From Gemmatimonadales bacterium (lineage in GTDB: Bacteria > Gemmatimonadota > Gemmatimonadetes > Gemmatimonadales > GWC2-71-9), in assembly GCA_011772755.1 (NCBI GenBank), contig WVYX01000244.1:15960-79959 (forward strand): a DNA stretch of 64,000 nt. Direction: 5' to 3'. Shown one piece after another: positions 28,748 to 38,646 of the stretch. The notes below the pieces were generated by a model that saw only the letters and a program-made list of their open reading frames with translations, made no database searches and was not told where the DNA came from. The position numbers and the translations under genes were made by a program. The first letter of the stretch is position 1. Every line of letters begins with the position of its first letter.

Positions 28748-30406
28748 ATGAAACGGCCGAACCCGCATCTCCTGGCTTCTGTGTGCGCAGTCGTAGGGAT
28801 ATCTGCGGCGTGCGCCCCGGAACCCACCTGCACCGGCGACTGGTGCGGCACGGCTGTGGTAGTAGCGTTTACCGAGGCGGACGCGCTGCTTCCGCCAGTC
28901 GTACGGAACGACGTCGGCCAGAGCATCGCCGATCTCCTATTTCTCAAGCTCGCGGACGTGGGCCCGGAGCTGAACACTGTCGATCCGTCGACCTTCGTCC
29001 CGGAGCTGGCGGAGTCGTGGACGTTCGAGGACGATCGCACGATCACCTTCACACTGCACCCCGAAGCTCGCTGGCAGGACGGCACACCGGTCACGGCGGA
29101 CGACGTGGTGTTCACCTATGAGGTCTACCGCGATTCGCTGGTGGCATCGAATGCACGGCCGCGGATACTGCACATCGAGTCGGTGACAGCTCGCGACTCC
29201 AGGACCGTGGTCTTTCGGTTCCCCAAGCCCTACGCCGAACAGTTCTTCGACGCGGTCAATCACCTGCGCATCATCCCGCGTCACCTGCTAGGCACTGTGC
29301 CTCGGGCGGACCTGGTGGCGCACCCCTTCGGCCGAAATCCTGTGGGCAATGGCCCGTTCCGCTTCGTGCAGTGGCGGGCGGGCGAGTCGATAGAGCTGGT
29401 CGCCGATTCGACGTTCTTCCTGGGTCGCCCGGGACTGCGCAGGATCATTTGGCGCGTCGCCGGAGATCCCTCCACCGCGGTCACGCAGCTCCTCGCTGGA
29501 GAAGCTGACGCACTGAACTACATCCCGCCCGACGCCGTGGAGCGGGTGGCCGAGTCGGAGCACCTGCAAGTGGTGGACTATCCGTCGACGTACTACTCCT
29601 ACGTCGCCTTCAATCTGCGGGATCCGGACGACCACTCCCGTCCCCATCCGCTGTTCAGGGATCGGAGTCTGCGGCGCGCCCTCTCGATGGCGGTGAATCG
29701 GGAGCAACTCGTACAGGCCGTCGATGGCGAGACCGGGATTGTGGCTCGGGGCCCCGTCACCCCCGCCTTCTGGATCTGGGACGAAGAGTACGAGCTTCTG
29801 CCGTTCGATTCGGCACAGGCCCGTCGGCAGCTTACCCAGGTCGGATGGCAGGATGCCGACGGCGACGGGGTGCTGGATCGAGGGGGGCGCCGCCTCGCGT
29901 TCGATCTCCTGGTGCCGATCACCAGCGCTTCCCGGCGGCGGGCGGCTCAAGTCATTCAGGAGCAGCTGAAGCGGCTCGGGGTGGAGGTCAGTATCAACGA
30001 GCTGGACTTCGGGGCGTTCAGAGAGCGGGGCGAGGCGCACCGGTTTGACATGTTCTTTGGGTCGTATGGCGGAGACCCCAGCCCGGCTACCATCGCCGAG
30101 GTGTGGACCGGCGATGGGTCCGGGAACTACGGTTCCTACGTCAACCAGACCGTTGACCGGCTGGTGCGAGATGCCCTCGACGCCCGGGATGTCGCGACCG
30201 CTCGAGCCAAGTGGCGCCAAGCCGTGAACCTGATCGTCCAGGATGCACCAGCCATTTGGACCAGTGTAGTAGCGATGCGAGCAGGCGTGCATCAACGGTT
30301 CGAGAACGTCTCCCTCCGCGGGGACAATTGGGCGGCTACCCTGTGGGAGTGGCGGGTGCCCCCCGATCGCCAGATCGATCGCGACCGCTTCACGATCACG
30401 AACTAG
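28748..30406 (+). CDS. Peptide ABC transporter substrate-binding lipoprotein
   Basis: MKRPNPHLLASVCAVVGISAAC lipobox; LAESWTFEDDRTITFTLHPEARWQDGTPVTADDVVFTYE (SBP family 5). Confidence 0.93.
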   Translation: MKRPNPHLLASVCAVVGISAACAPEPTCTGDWCGTAVVVAFTEADALLPPVVRNDVGQSIADLLFLKLADVGPELNTVDPSTFVPELAESWTFEDDRTITFTLHPEARWQDGTPVTADDVVFTYEVYRDSLVASNARPRILHIESVTARDSRTVVFRFPKPYAEQFFDAVNHLRIIPRHLLGTVPRADLVAHPFGRNPVGNGPFRFVQWRAGESIELVADSTFFLGRPGLRRIIWRVAGDPSTAVTQLLAGEADALNYIPPDAVERVAESEHLQVVDYPSTYYSYVAFNLRDPDDHSRPHPLFRDRSLRRALSMAVNREQLVQAVDGETGIVARGPVTPAFWIWDEEYELLPFDSAQARRQLTQVGWQDADGDGVLDRGGRRLAFDLLVPITSASRRRAAQVIQEQLKRLGVEVSINELDFGAFRERGEAHRFDMFFGSYGGDPSPATIAEVWTGDGSGNYGSYVNQTVDRLVRDALDARDVATARAKWRQAVNLIVQDAPAIWTSVVAMRAGVHQRFENVSLRGDNWAATLWEWRVPPDRQIDRDRFTITN

Positions 30407-30407
30407 C

Positions 30408-31382
30408 GTGGTCCGCTATCTCGCGGTCCGGTCGGTGCAGGCGGCCGCGATCGTGTTCCTGGTCGCCACCCTGACCTTCGTGCTCCTGCATCTCGCGCCG
30501 GGTGATCCGGTGATCGCCTCCACCGAATCGACGCTGGTACGCCGAGAGGTCATCGAGCAGCAGAGGCGAAACTTCGGCCTGGACCGCCCTATCCATGTCC
30601 AATACCTGCGCTATCTGCGCAACCTGAGCCGGGGTGACTTGGGGTACTCGTTCCGTGAGCGCCGATCGGTGTGGCACGCGGTCCGGGAGCGAATCCCCAA
30701 CACGCTCCTCCTGGCCACCGCGGCGCTCCTGGTGATGTTCGGTTTGGGAATGCTGATCGGCGCGGTTCAGGCTGCCGTACCACGGTCTCGCGCCGATGAC
30801 GCGCTATCGATCCTGACACTGGCAGTCTACTCGATGCCGGTCTTCTGGCTGGGACTCATGCTGATGCTGGTCTTCGGCCTGGGCCTCGGCTGGTTCCCGG
30901 TGGGTGGCGCGGTGGACCAAGTGCTCTATCCCCACATGTCGCTGCTCGGCAAGGTAGGGGACCGGGCGGTCCACCTGTTCCTGCCGGCCCTCACCCTGGG
31001 CCTGGTGGGCGCCGCCGTGACGGCCCGGTACCAGCGAGCGGCAATGCTGGACGTGATCCGCCAGGACTTCGTCCGCACCGCACGGGCCAAGGGGCTGAGC
31101 GAACGTACGGTATTCCTCAAGCACGCGCTGCGGAACGCGCTGCTCCCCATCGTGACCCTCTTCGGCCTCACGTTTCCCCTGCTCCTATCGGGAGCCGTCC
31201 TGATCGAGAGCGTGTTCGCCTGGCCGGGAATGGGCAAGTTCGCCGTCGACGCCTTGCACGGGCGGGACTACAACGTGGTGACGGGAACTGCCATTATCGC
31301 CGCGGCCATGGTCGTGCTAGGCAACCTCCTGGCAGATCTCCTGTACCGAGTCGTGGACCCCCGGACCAGGGAATCATCTTGA
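30408..31382 (+). CDS. Peptide ABC transporter permease (DppB-like)
   Basis: FVLLHLAPGDPV; MLDVIRQDFVRTARAKGLSERTVFLKHALRNALLPIVT. Confidence 0.95.
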   Translation: MVRYLAVRSVQAAAIVFLVATLTFVLLHLAPGDPVIASTESTLVRREVIEQQRRNFGLDRPIHVQYLRYLRNLSRGDLGYSFRERRSVWHAVRERIPNTLLLATAALLVMFGLGMLIGAVQAAVPRSRADDALSILTLAVYSMPVFWLGLMLMLVFGLGLGWFPVGGAVDQVLYPHMSLLGKVGDRAVHLFLPALTLGLVGAAVTARYQRAAMLDVIRQDFVRTARAKGLSERTVFLKHALRNALLPIVTLFGLTFPLLLSGAVLIESVFAWPGMGKFAVDALHGRDYNVVTGTAIIAAAMVVLGNLLADLLYRVVDPRTRESS

Positions 31383-32215
31383 CCGAGGCACTGCGACGAT
31401 TCCTGGCGCAGCGCCGCGCCCGCCTGGGGTTGGCGCTCGTGGGCGTTCTCTGCGTCATGGCACTGGCCGCTCCGTGGCTCACGTCCCATGACCCCACCGC
31501 TCAACTCGATCTGGTTCACGGAAGGCTCCTACCACCTTCGGCGGCGCATCCTTTCGGAACCGATGACCTGAGCCGCGATCTCTTCAGCCGGGTACTCTAC
31601 GGAGCACGAATCTCGCTGACGATTGCCGTGTTCTCGGTCCTGGTGTCGGTTGGCATCGGCACCGCAGTGGGACTGATGGCCGGGCTCGCCGGTGGCGTGG
31701 TGGACACCCTGCTCATGAGAAGCGTGGACGCTGCCCTGGCGATTCCCCGAGTGTTTCTCCTCCTCGTTGTCCTGGCGCTGTGGGAGAACGTGGGCGTAGC
31801 CGGCCTCATCGCCATCCTCGGGCTGACGAGCTGGCTCGACGCCAGCCGGATCGTGCGCGCCGAGGTGCTGAGCCTCAAGGCGCGGGCGTTCATGGCGGCC
31901 GCACGAGCTCTCGGGTTCGGCTCACACCGACTGGCCTTGCGCCACCTCCTACCCAACGTGGCAGCTCCCGTCATCGTGGCCGCGACACTCGGCATCGGAC
32001 AGATCGTGCTCGTGGAGGCCGGGCTGTCCTACCTCGGCATCGGCGTTCCGCCGCCAACGCCCTCGTGGGGATCCATCATCGCTGACGGTCAGCGCCAGCT
32101 CGCCGCCGCGCCCTGGATGGCGACCATCCCGGGCGTCGCCATCGCCGTGACGGTGGTCGGCTTCAGCCTGCTGGGGGACGGGCTGCGAGACGCCCTCGAC
32201 CCGCGCACCCGATGA
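31379..32215 (+). CDS. Peptide ABC transporter permease (DppC-like)
   Basis: HPFGTDDLSRDLFSRVLYGARISL; VEAGLSYLGIGVPPPTPSWGSIIADG. Confidence 0.95.
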   Translation: MTEALRRFLAQRRARLGLALVGVLCVMALAAPWLTSHDPTAQLDLVHGRLLPPSAAHPFGTDDLSRDLFSRVLYGARISLTIAVFSVLVSVGIGTAVGLMAGLAGGVVDTLLMRSVDAALAIPRVFLLLVVLALWENVGVAGLIAILGLTSWLDASRIVRAEVLSLKARAFMAAARALGFGSHRLALRHLLPNVAAPVIVAATLGIGQIVLVEAGLSYLGIGVPPPTPSWGSIIADGQRQLAAAPWMATIPGVAIAVTVVGFSLLGDGLRDALDPRTR

Positions 32216-33201
32216 ATCCGCTCCTGTCGGTCCGTCACCTGCGGACGAGCTTCGAAACCAACGGTTCGATTGCCCGTGCCGTCGACGGCGTGTCGTTCGA
32301 CCTCTTCCCTGGCGAGACCCTCGGGCTAGTGGGGGAGTCGGGCTGTGGCAAGACCGTGACCGCCCTCTCGATTCTCCGGCTGGTCAGCGGTCCCACCGGG
32401 CATATCGTCAAGGATAGCGTCATCGAGTACCAGGGCACCGACCTGCTCCGACTACCCCCCCGTGAGCTGCGCCGCATCCGAGGCGCCGAGATCGCGATGA
32501 TCTTCCAGGAGCCGACGACCAGCCTCAACCCGGTGCTCACCGTCGGCACACAGATAGCGGAGACGCTCCGGGCCCACACCAAGATGGACCGCAAGGGTGC
32601 CCGTCGCCGGGCCATCGAGCTCCTGGAGCTGGTAGGCATTCCTGATCCCGAATCCCGAGTGGACGACTACCCGCACCAGCTGAGCGGCGGAATGCAGCAA
32701 CGAGTCATGATTGCCATGGCCTTGTCGTGCGATCCCAAGATCCTCATCGCGGACGAGCCCACGACTGCCCTGGACGTCACCATCCAAGCCCAGATCCTGG
32801 CGCTCCTCGCCAAGCTCAAGCGCCGACTGGGCATGGCGATGATCTTGATCACCCACGATCTGGGCATTGTGGCGGGGCTCGCCGATCGCATCGCGGTGAT
32901 GTACGGGGGGCAGATCGTTGAGCAGGCACCCACCGACATCCTGTTCCAGCACCCCCAGCATCCCTACACCGAGGCGCTCCTCAAGGCGGTGCCCCGGATC
33001 GACCGGCCGACGACGCGGCTGGCCGCGATTCCCGGCATGGTCCCGCGAGCCACCAAGTGGCCCACCGGGTGCCGGTTCCATCCCCGGTGCCAGCACGTGT
33101 GGGAGCGCTGCCGGGTGCGAATGCCGGACCTGCTCACTTGGTCACCGGAACAACACTCCCGCTGCTGGCTGGTCGAGGAGCCGGAGCGACGGCAGGAATG
33201 A
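32212..33201 (+). CDS. Peptide ABC transporter ATP-binding protein (DppD-like)
   Basis: [57 protein letters not shown]. Confidence 0.95.
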   Translation: MNPLLSVRHLRTSFETNGSIARAVDGVSFDLFPGETLGLVGESGCGKTVTALSILRLVSGPTGHIVKDSVIEYQGTDLLRLPPRELRRIRGAEIAMIFQEPTTSLNPVLTVGTQIAETLRAHTKMDRKGARRRAIELLELVGIPDPESRVDDYPHQLSGGMQQRVMIAMALSCDPKILIADEPTTALDVTIQAQILALLAKLKRRLGMAMILITHDLGIVAGLADRIAVMYGGQIVEQAPTDILFQHPQHPYTEALLKAVPRIDRPTTRLAAIPGMVPRATKWPTGCRFHPRCQHVWERCRVRMPDLLTWSPEQHSRCWLVEEPERRQE

Positions 33202-34187
33202 CGACCCTACCGCCGCTGGTCGAGGTGGAACACCTCGCCGGGGAGTTTCGTGTCGGGGGAGGACTCTTCTCTCCACGACGCGTTGTCCGAGCCGTCGACG
33301 GCGTGAGCTTTGCCCTGGGCACCGGCGAGACATTGGGGTTGGTGGGCGAGAGCGGAAGCGGCAAGACCACCCTGGGCCGACTCATCCTGCGTTTGATCGA
33401 ACCCACGAGCGGGACCGTCCGGTTCGACGGGGCCGACATCTACGCGCTGGACACGGGCGCCCTCAGGGCGCTCCGGCGGCGCATGCAGATCGTATTTCAA
33501 GACCCCTTCGGCTCTCTCAACCCTCGGATGACGGTGGGCGCGGCGGTTCGGGAGCCAATCACCGTGCACCGATTGGCCCGCGGCAGCGAAGCCGATATAC
33601 GGGTGGCAGCGCTGTTCCACGAGGTCGGGCTGGACTCGTCCCACTTGAGCCAGTATCCCCACGAGCTGTCGGGTGGGCAGCGGCAGCGCGTGGGCATCGC
33701 CCGAGCGCTATCGGTGGAACCCGACTTCCTGGTGCTCGACGAGCCAGTCTCTGCGCTGGATGTCTCAGTGCAGGCGCAAGTGCTCAACCTGCTGGCGGAT
33801 CTCCGGGGTCGCCGCGGTCTCACCTACCTGTTCATCGCGCACGACCTCGCCGTGGTTCGGCACCTGGCCGACCGCGTGGCAGTGATGTATCTGGGCAAGT
33901 TCATGGAGGTGGCGCCAGCGCCAAGTCTCTACGCGCAGCCGCTGCACCCGTACACCACCTCCCTGCTCTCGGCCGTGCCCTCGCCCGATCCCAGCCAGCA
34001 GCGGGAGCGCGTCGTACTCACGGGCGAGGTGCCCATGGCGTGGCGGCCGCCGTCCGGCTGCGTGTTCCATCCGCGGTGCCCGCACCCCATGAAGGACGTT
34101 CGCTGTCGTAGTGAGCCGCCGCCGCTGCGGGAGGTGCAGCCGGGGCGCTGGACCGCATGTCACTACGCCGAGCAGCCGATTGCATAG
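33198..34187 (+). CDS. Peptide ABC transporter ATP-binding protein (DppF-like)
   Basis: [57 protein letters not shown]. Confidence 0.95.
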   Translation: MTTLPPLVEVEHLAGEFRVGGGLFSPRRVVRAVDGVSFALGTGETLGLVGESGSGKTTLGRLILRLIEPTSGTVRFDGADIYALDTGALRALRRRMQIVFQDPFGSLNPRMTVGAAVREPITVHRLARGSEADIRVAALFHEVGLDSSHLSQYPHELSGGQRQRVGIARALSVEPDFLVLDEPVSALDVSVQAQVLNLLADLRGRRGLTYLFIAHDLAVVRHLADRVAVMYLGKFMEVAPAPSLYAQPLHPYTTSLLSAVPSPDPSQQRERVVLTGEVPMAWRPPSGCVFHPRCPHPMKDVRCRSEPPPLREVQPGRWTACHYAEQPIA

Positions 34188-34240
34188 GGCGGTCGGGCGG
34201 ATCGGCGGAAGGGCGGCATGATCGAACGACGGAAGGACAG
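34187..34240. repeat. Period-8 word array
   Basis: gggcggtc gggcggat cggcggaa gggcggca tgatcgaa cgacggaa ggacag: GGCGG/CGG in register every 8 nt. Confidence 0.7.
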
Positions 34241-34421
34241 TAGATAGGCGCCCCTTCAACACGCTCGCCCCAGCGCCAAGTCCGCCCCCAGGGGCCAGAC
34301 TAAGCATGGAATGTGTGCCGGCTCCAGGCCCAGGGTTGGTTGCGACAGCTGTTACCTGCGCCCATCTTACCGCCGCCCTTGACCACGCGAGCCACCCGCG
34401 ACCTCCCACTGGAGGAACTCC

Positions 34422-35927
34422 ATGAACCTGCTGGTCGCCGTCGTTCTCATCTACCCCCTGGTCCTCGTTGGAGTGAGCCTGTGGCGCTCCCGCGCAGTGA
34501 AGGGCCACGACGACTTCATGGTCGCGGGACGTGCAGTGCCGGTGACGCTGCTGGTGGGCACGCTGGTGTGCACCTGGATCGGCTCAGGGTCGCTGTTCGG
34601 CGGAGCGGGGCTCGCGTTTCGCTCTGGGATCGCGGAACTGTGGTTCTCCTTCGGTGGCTGGGTCGGGCTACTCGTGGCGTTCTTCATTGCGGGGCGGGTG
34701 CGACGCATCGCCCAGTACACCGTACCGGACCTGCTGGAACAGCGGTACAACGAGATGGCTCGCATCCTCGGAACCTTGGCCATCATCCTCGCCTACGTCA
34801 CGATCGCCTCGTACCAGTTTCGCGGCGGCGGCTGGATCCTCAGCATCGTTACCGACGGCAAGATCAGTCCAGACGCCGGCATGCTCATCACCGCCGGAGC
34901 CATCGTGGTCTTCACGGCCCTCGCCGGCATGGTATCCATCGTCACGGTGGATGTCTTCAACGGCATCATCATCACCCTCGCCGTCCTGCTGACGCTGCCG
35001 TACATGGTCTTCCAGGTCGGAGGCATAGGAGAGGTCGTGGCAAACCTGCCGCAAGGGCATACCACGCCACTGGGCGGGCACAACGTGCTATGGGTGGCGG
35101 GGGTGGCCATGCCCACGTTCCTGCTGATTCTGGGAGAGAGCGGGATGTATCAGAAGTTCTTTTCCGCCAAGGACGAGAACGCCGCGCGCAGGGCCGTGGT
35201 GGGCATGGTCGTTGGCATCGTCGTGATCGAAACCGCGCTGGCGCTGGTGGCCATCGTGGGACGCGCCGCGTTCCCCAACCTGATCGAGGAGACCTCGATC
35301 GTGGGACGGGCCGCTTCGGAAACGGTGATCATGCACGTCGCCCGGCACGGGCTGCCACTCCTGGGCGGGGCCGCCCTGCTCGCGGCGGCCGTGGCAATCG
35401 TGCTATCCACCGGAAACACGTTCCTGCTCGTGCCCTCCACGAATGTCAGCCGGGATATCTATCAGCGGTTCATCAATCCGAAGGCGACCGAGAAACAGAT
35501 GGTGGGCCTGCAGCGAGTCTTCATCGTTCTGTTCGGCGCCCTCGGACTGGTGTTGCTCACGCAGTTTGAAACGGTGCTTTCGATGGCTCTGTACGCCTAC
35601 TCGTTGGTCGGAGCGAGCATCACGCCGGTACTCCTGGCAGCCTTCTTCTGGAAACGGGTGACGCCCCAGGGGGGCGTGGCCTGCATCGCCGGCGGCTTGG
35701 GGAGCATCGTGGGAATCGGGATATTGGGCCGCCTCGGAGTGAACTTCACCGTCTCGCTGGGCGGCACCGAATTCGACTTCGCCGGTAGCGAGTACATCGT
35801 CATTCCGGGGGTGCTCATCTCCGTCGGGCTGCTCGTGGTGGTGAGCCTCCTCACCAAGCCATCGCCGGCTGAAAAGTGGGCGCCATTCTTTCAGGAGGAG
35901 GGAGCCAACCTCAAGCCAGCAGACTAG
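34422..35927 (+). CDS. Sodium:solute symporter family protein
   Basis: About 12-13 TM; GGGWILSIVTDGKISPDAGMLITAG; LSTGNTFLLVPSTNVSRDIYQRFINPKATEKQ. Confidence 0.9.
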   Translation: MNLLVAVVLIYPLVLVGVSLWRSRAVKGHDDFMVAGRAVPVTLLVGTLVCTWIGSGSLFGGAGLAFRSGIAELWFSFGGWVGLLVAFFIAGRVRRIAQYTVPDLLEQRYNEMARILGTLAIILAYVTIASYQFRGGGWILSIVTDGKISPDAGMLITAGAIVVFTALAGMVSIVTVDVFNGIIITLAVLLTLPYMVFQVGGIGEVVANLPQGHTTPLGGHNVLWVAGVAMPTFLLILGESGMYQKFFSAKDENAARRAVVGMVVGIVVIETALALVAIVGRAAFPNLIEETSIVGRAASETVIMHVARHGLPLLGGAALLAAAVAIVLSTGNTFLLVPSTNVSRDIYQRFINPKATEKQMVGLQRVFIVLFGALGLVLLTQFETVLSMALYAYSLVGASITPVLLAAFFWKRVTPQGGVACIAGGLGSIVGIGILGRLGVNFTVSLGGTEFDFAGSEYIVIPGVLISVGLLVVVSLLTKPSPAEKWAPFFQEEGANLKPAD

Positions 35928-35971
35928 CGAGACGCGTGACACCCGGCGGTACGATCCCGCCGTACAGAGAG

Positions 35972-36008
35972 CGGCCCGCCGTGGGCACCTGATGCACACG
36001 GCGGGCCG
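35972..36008. terminator. Bidirectional intrinsic-terminator-like hairpin
   Basis: cggcccgccgtg ... cacggcgggccg perfect 12-bp inverted repeat between convergent genes. Confidence 0.6.
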
Positions 36009-36018
36009 TTCCGCAATG

Positions 36019-36042
36019 CGTCTACCCGTCTAGGCGTCTATT
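36019..36042. repeat. Period-8 word array overlapping a stop codon
   Basis: cgtctacc cgtctagg cgtctatt; minus-strand stop at 36038-36040. Confidence 0.6.
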
Positions 36043-36442
36043 CAAACAGCTCGCTCTGGTCCTGCTGTCCCTCCACGCTCTCCGTCTTGAGCAGGGTCCG
36101 GAGGCGGCGTACCCATGCCGACACGTCAAAGTATGCCTCGGTGGAGAGCATGCGCCGCAGCACGTCGGGGACCTCCTCGAGCCCGTCGAGCAGATCGCCC
36201 ATCGCCTCCTGAGCCTCCCGGATGCGGAACTCTTCCTCAGTGGCGACCGCCATGTCTCGCAGGATCGCCCCCTCACTGCGGGACGCGACGATGGGACGGT
36301 CGAGGGTGGCCGTATAGACTTCGGTCCGCCGTCCCGGTCCTCGCTCCTCGTCAATGGGTTTCAGCCCGACGATCGCGTCTGACCGCCAATACTTCCCATA
36401 CCCCAAGTAGACCATCCTGCCCGGTTTGATTTCCACACGCAC
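36038..36442 (-). CDS. Hypothetical protein
   Basis: 134-aa ORF with good start context; MRVEIKPGRMVYLGYGKYWRSDAIVGLKPIDEERGPGRRTEVYTATLDRPIVASRSEGAI. Confidence 0.65.
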   Translation of the reverse strand: MRVEIKPGRMVYLGYGKYWRSDAIVGLKPIDEERGPGRRTEVYTATLDRPIVASRSEGAILRDMAVATEEEFRIREAQEAMGDLLDGLEEVPDVLRRMLSTEAYFDVSAWVRRLRTLLKTESVEGQQDQSELFE

Positions 36443-36444
36443 CT

Positions 36445-37014
36445 CTAGGACTTGCCCATCTTTTTCTTCAGTGCCTGCAGCTGCTCTTCCGCCAGCGCCT
36501 CCCGCGCGGCGCGGTCCAGTCGCGATCGCAGGACCTCATCCTGCGCGTCGGTCTCCGGTCGCTCACCACCAGCCGCTTCCAGATCCCGCCACGCGGCGTC
36601 CACGCGCCGGCTTGCGTCGGTCGCGGCCCGCGTCCGCACGAAGTCGCGCAGCTGCGTCTTCATCTCCCCGTACTCCCGCTCCGCCAGCACCAGTTCACTG
36701 CGCTGCGCTTCCAGCTTGCGCTCCAGCACCTCCACCCGCTCGCGGTGCTTTGCTGCAAACCGGGCGGCGACCTCCACGGTCTCCTGGTCTTGAATGCCGG
36801 CCGCGAGCCGGCCGCGGCGCTCGGCGTCGGCCAGCTGCTGCCGCTGGAACTGGAGTTGTCGTTCCGTCCGCTCGACACCGTCCCGCATCGCCCCGACGGA
36901 GGTTCCGGCTTCCAGGACGGCTTCGCGCATCTGCGAGGCGATGCTCCGTGGGTCGGCGTCTGCCGTTGCTGCGTCCAGCGCGGCATTGATTGCCGCGCGC
37001 AAACGTTCGAACAC
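36445..37014 (-). CDS. PspA-like coiled-coil protein
   Basis: MFERLRAAINAALDAATADADP start and long heptad-rich E/R/Q coiled coil. Confidence 0.55.
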   Translation of the reverse strand: MFERLRAAINAALDAATADADPRSIASQMREAVLEAGTSVGAMRDGVERTERQLQFQRQQLADAERRGRLAAGIQDQETVEVAARFAAKHRERVEVLERKLEAQRSELVLAEREYGEMKTQLRDFVRTRAATDASRRVDAAWRDLEAAGGERPETDAQDEVLRSRLDRAAREALAEEQLQALKKKMGKS

Positions 37015-37178
37015 TAACTCTTCTTCACCGTCTTCGCGTAAAACGGCGAGAAAATCTGGATGACCTTGGTGGACTTACACTTGGGACAGATGGGGCGTTT
37101 CCGCCCATGCTCGGAGATCGATTCCACCCGGGAGAATCGCTTCTGGCACTTGTCACAGCGATACTCATATGTTGGCAT
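37014..37178 (-). CDS. FmdB-family zinc-ribbon protein
   Basis: MPTYEYRCDKCQKRFSRVESISEHGRKRPICPKCKSTKVIQIFSPFYAKTVKKS. Confidence 0.92.
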   Translation of the reverse strand: MPTYEYRCDKCQKRFSRVESISEHGRKRPICPKCKSTKVIQIFSPFYAKTVKKS

Positions 37179-37341
37179 ACCGCATCCCTCGATCGGCAAT
37201 GCAAGAGACAAAAAAACGATACGCCGCCGTTCTGACGGGGTCAAGCGAACTCTCACAGTGGCAGCGTGGTGTCAGCATGCTGTCGTTTCCGCAGCTTCAG
37301 GTGCCTGGTCAGGACGGGGCGGGCCGCGTACAATACCTATC

Positions 37342-37845
37342 ATGACTCGAAAGATGCTGCTCGTCCCAGTCCTGGCATGGGCCTGCAGCGGCGGGAACCC
37401 CGAAAACCGCGCCTCGTGCGGTTTCGCAGGCATGGCAGGCGCGACGATGGCGCTGGAGCAACTCCGCGTTGGCAGTAAGGTACTCACCGAAGTACCGGAC
37501 GCCTTTCTTGGAACGGTGCCGGCCCGGGTGGTGGGCTACGGCACAGTGCCGGCGCTGGGCAGCGAAGGCCCCGACGGCGCGTTGCTTGCGTACGACGGGC
37601 CCGGCTTCCCCCGCCTGCCGGGGTTCGGTTTGATCATGGTTGAGGACTCTGCTGATACGTTCAAAGGCGTCCTCATCTATGACACCGAGCCGCCCAGGGG
37701 CCTCCCGCTCCTAGGGGGTGTCACCGACGGAAGCTACACCGTTCCCCTCTACGGAATGCGGGTGAGCTGGGGCGCGGTCAGCACGCCGCGGTGTCCGCTG
37801 TTTGGCCCGATGGATACCACGGGAGTGATGACGGAGGGGCCGTAG
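37342..37845 (+). CDS. Putative lipoprotein of unknown function
   Basis: MTRKMLLVPVLAWACSGG lipobox; ATG at 37342. Confidence 0.6.
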   Translation: MTRKMLLVPVLAWACSGGNPENRASCGFAGMAGATMALEQLRVGSKVLTEVPDAFLGTVPARVVGYGTVPALGSEGPDGALLAYDGPGFPRLPGFGLIMVEDSADTFKGVLIYDTEPPRGLPLLGGVTDGSYTVPLYGMRVSWGAVSTPRCPLFGPMDTTGVMTEGP

Positions 37846-37899
37846 GACGGTACGGCAGTAGGCCAGAATAACGGAACGAAGCCGTGGCAGACGCCTCGC

Positions 37900-38646
37900 C
37901 TACCAGCCTTGCGTCGTTCCCTCGTTCCCGAGTCGAAACTCGTCGGCCACCTGCCGCAGCAACCGGCCCGGTGTGGCGACGTTGGGGAAGAACAGCCGGT
38001 CCGACAGCCGGTTGAGCGCTACACGGATGACGGGGAACGACTCCGCGGCCCGAGCGTAGATGTCCGCCAGATCGAGCTGCCGCGCCAACCGATGATGCGC
38101 GGCGAGCCGAAAACCGTGGGCGCCTAGCTCTTCATAATAGCCCAGCCCCGGCCCGCCTTTGCGCTCCTCTCGTGCGGTTATATAATCGGGGAAGATTCCA
38201 GCGAGCCAGAGACTGAAGTTCCCCAGATGGGCGCGGAGCAGGAATCCGCGTCGGCCAGGCACGGACTCGACATCAGCGAGGATATCGGCCAGGTAGTGGT
38301 ACACCTCGTCGTCAGACCGACTGATGCGGTGCGCGCGATCGCGCAGCCCGAACTCGAAGATGAGCGCGCCAAGGTAGTCACTGAGGCGCGCGTCATCGAT
38401 GCCCACCGCACGCAGTGTGTGGCGCACCACGACGTAGATGAAGAGTGCGGGAGAAGGGCTGCCGTGCTGAGGCCGGTCACGCAGCAGCGTGGACAGCCTC
38501 GGTTCGTCGAGCAGGACGTCGATACCCTGCCCAGCAGCAACCCGCTGGAGCGTGAGCTTGCGCCCGGGGTCGCCCCGTGCAAGCAGCTTGACCACCAGAT
38601 CGACATCGGTGGCGCTGATACGCTCCCGCAAGTTTGCCAAGATCAT
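37900..38646 (-). CDS. Hypothetical protein
   Basis: 248-aa ORF divergent from the histidine kinase. Confidence 0.6.
   Translation of the reverse strand: MILANLRERISATDVDLVVKLLARGDPGRKLTLQRVAAGQGIDVLLDEPRLSTLLRDRPQHGSPSPALFIYVVVRHTLRAVGIDDARLSDYLGALIFEFGLRDRAHRISRSDDEVYHYLADILADVESVPGRRGFLLRAHLGNFSLWLAGIFPDYITAREERKGGPGLGYYEELGAHGFRLAAHHRLARQLDLADIYARAAESFPVIRVALNRLSDRLFFPNVATPGRLLRQVADEFRLGNEGTTQGW

Noticed and set aside
29288-30295. 335-aa minus-strand ORF opposite the SBP gene
   Set aside because: Shadow ORF of a well-supported plus-strand CDS.
32918-34111. 397-aa plus-strand alternate frame over dppD/dppF
   Set aside because: Out-of-frame with two strong ABC ATPase genes; G/R/A/P-rich nonsense composition.
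34313-35569. 418-aa plus-strand alternate frame over the symporter
   Set aside because: H/R/G-rich out-of-frame translation; the 34422-35927 frame is a clear membrane transporter.
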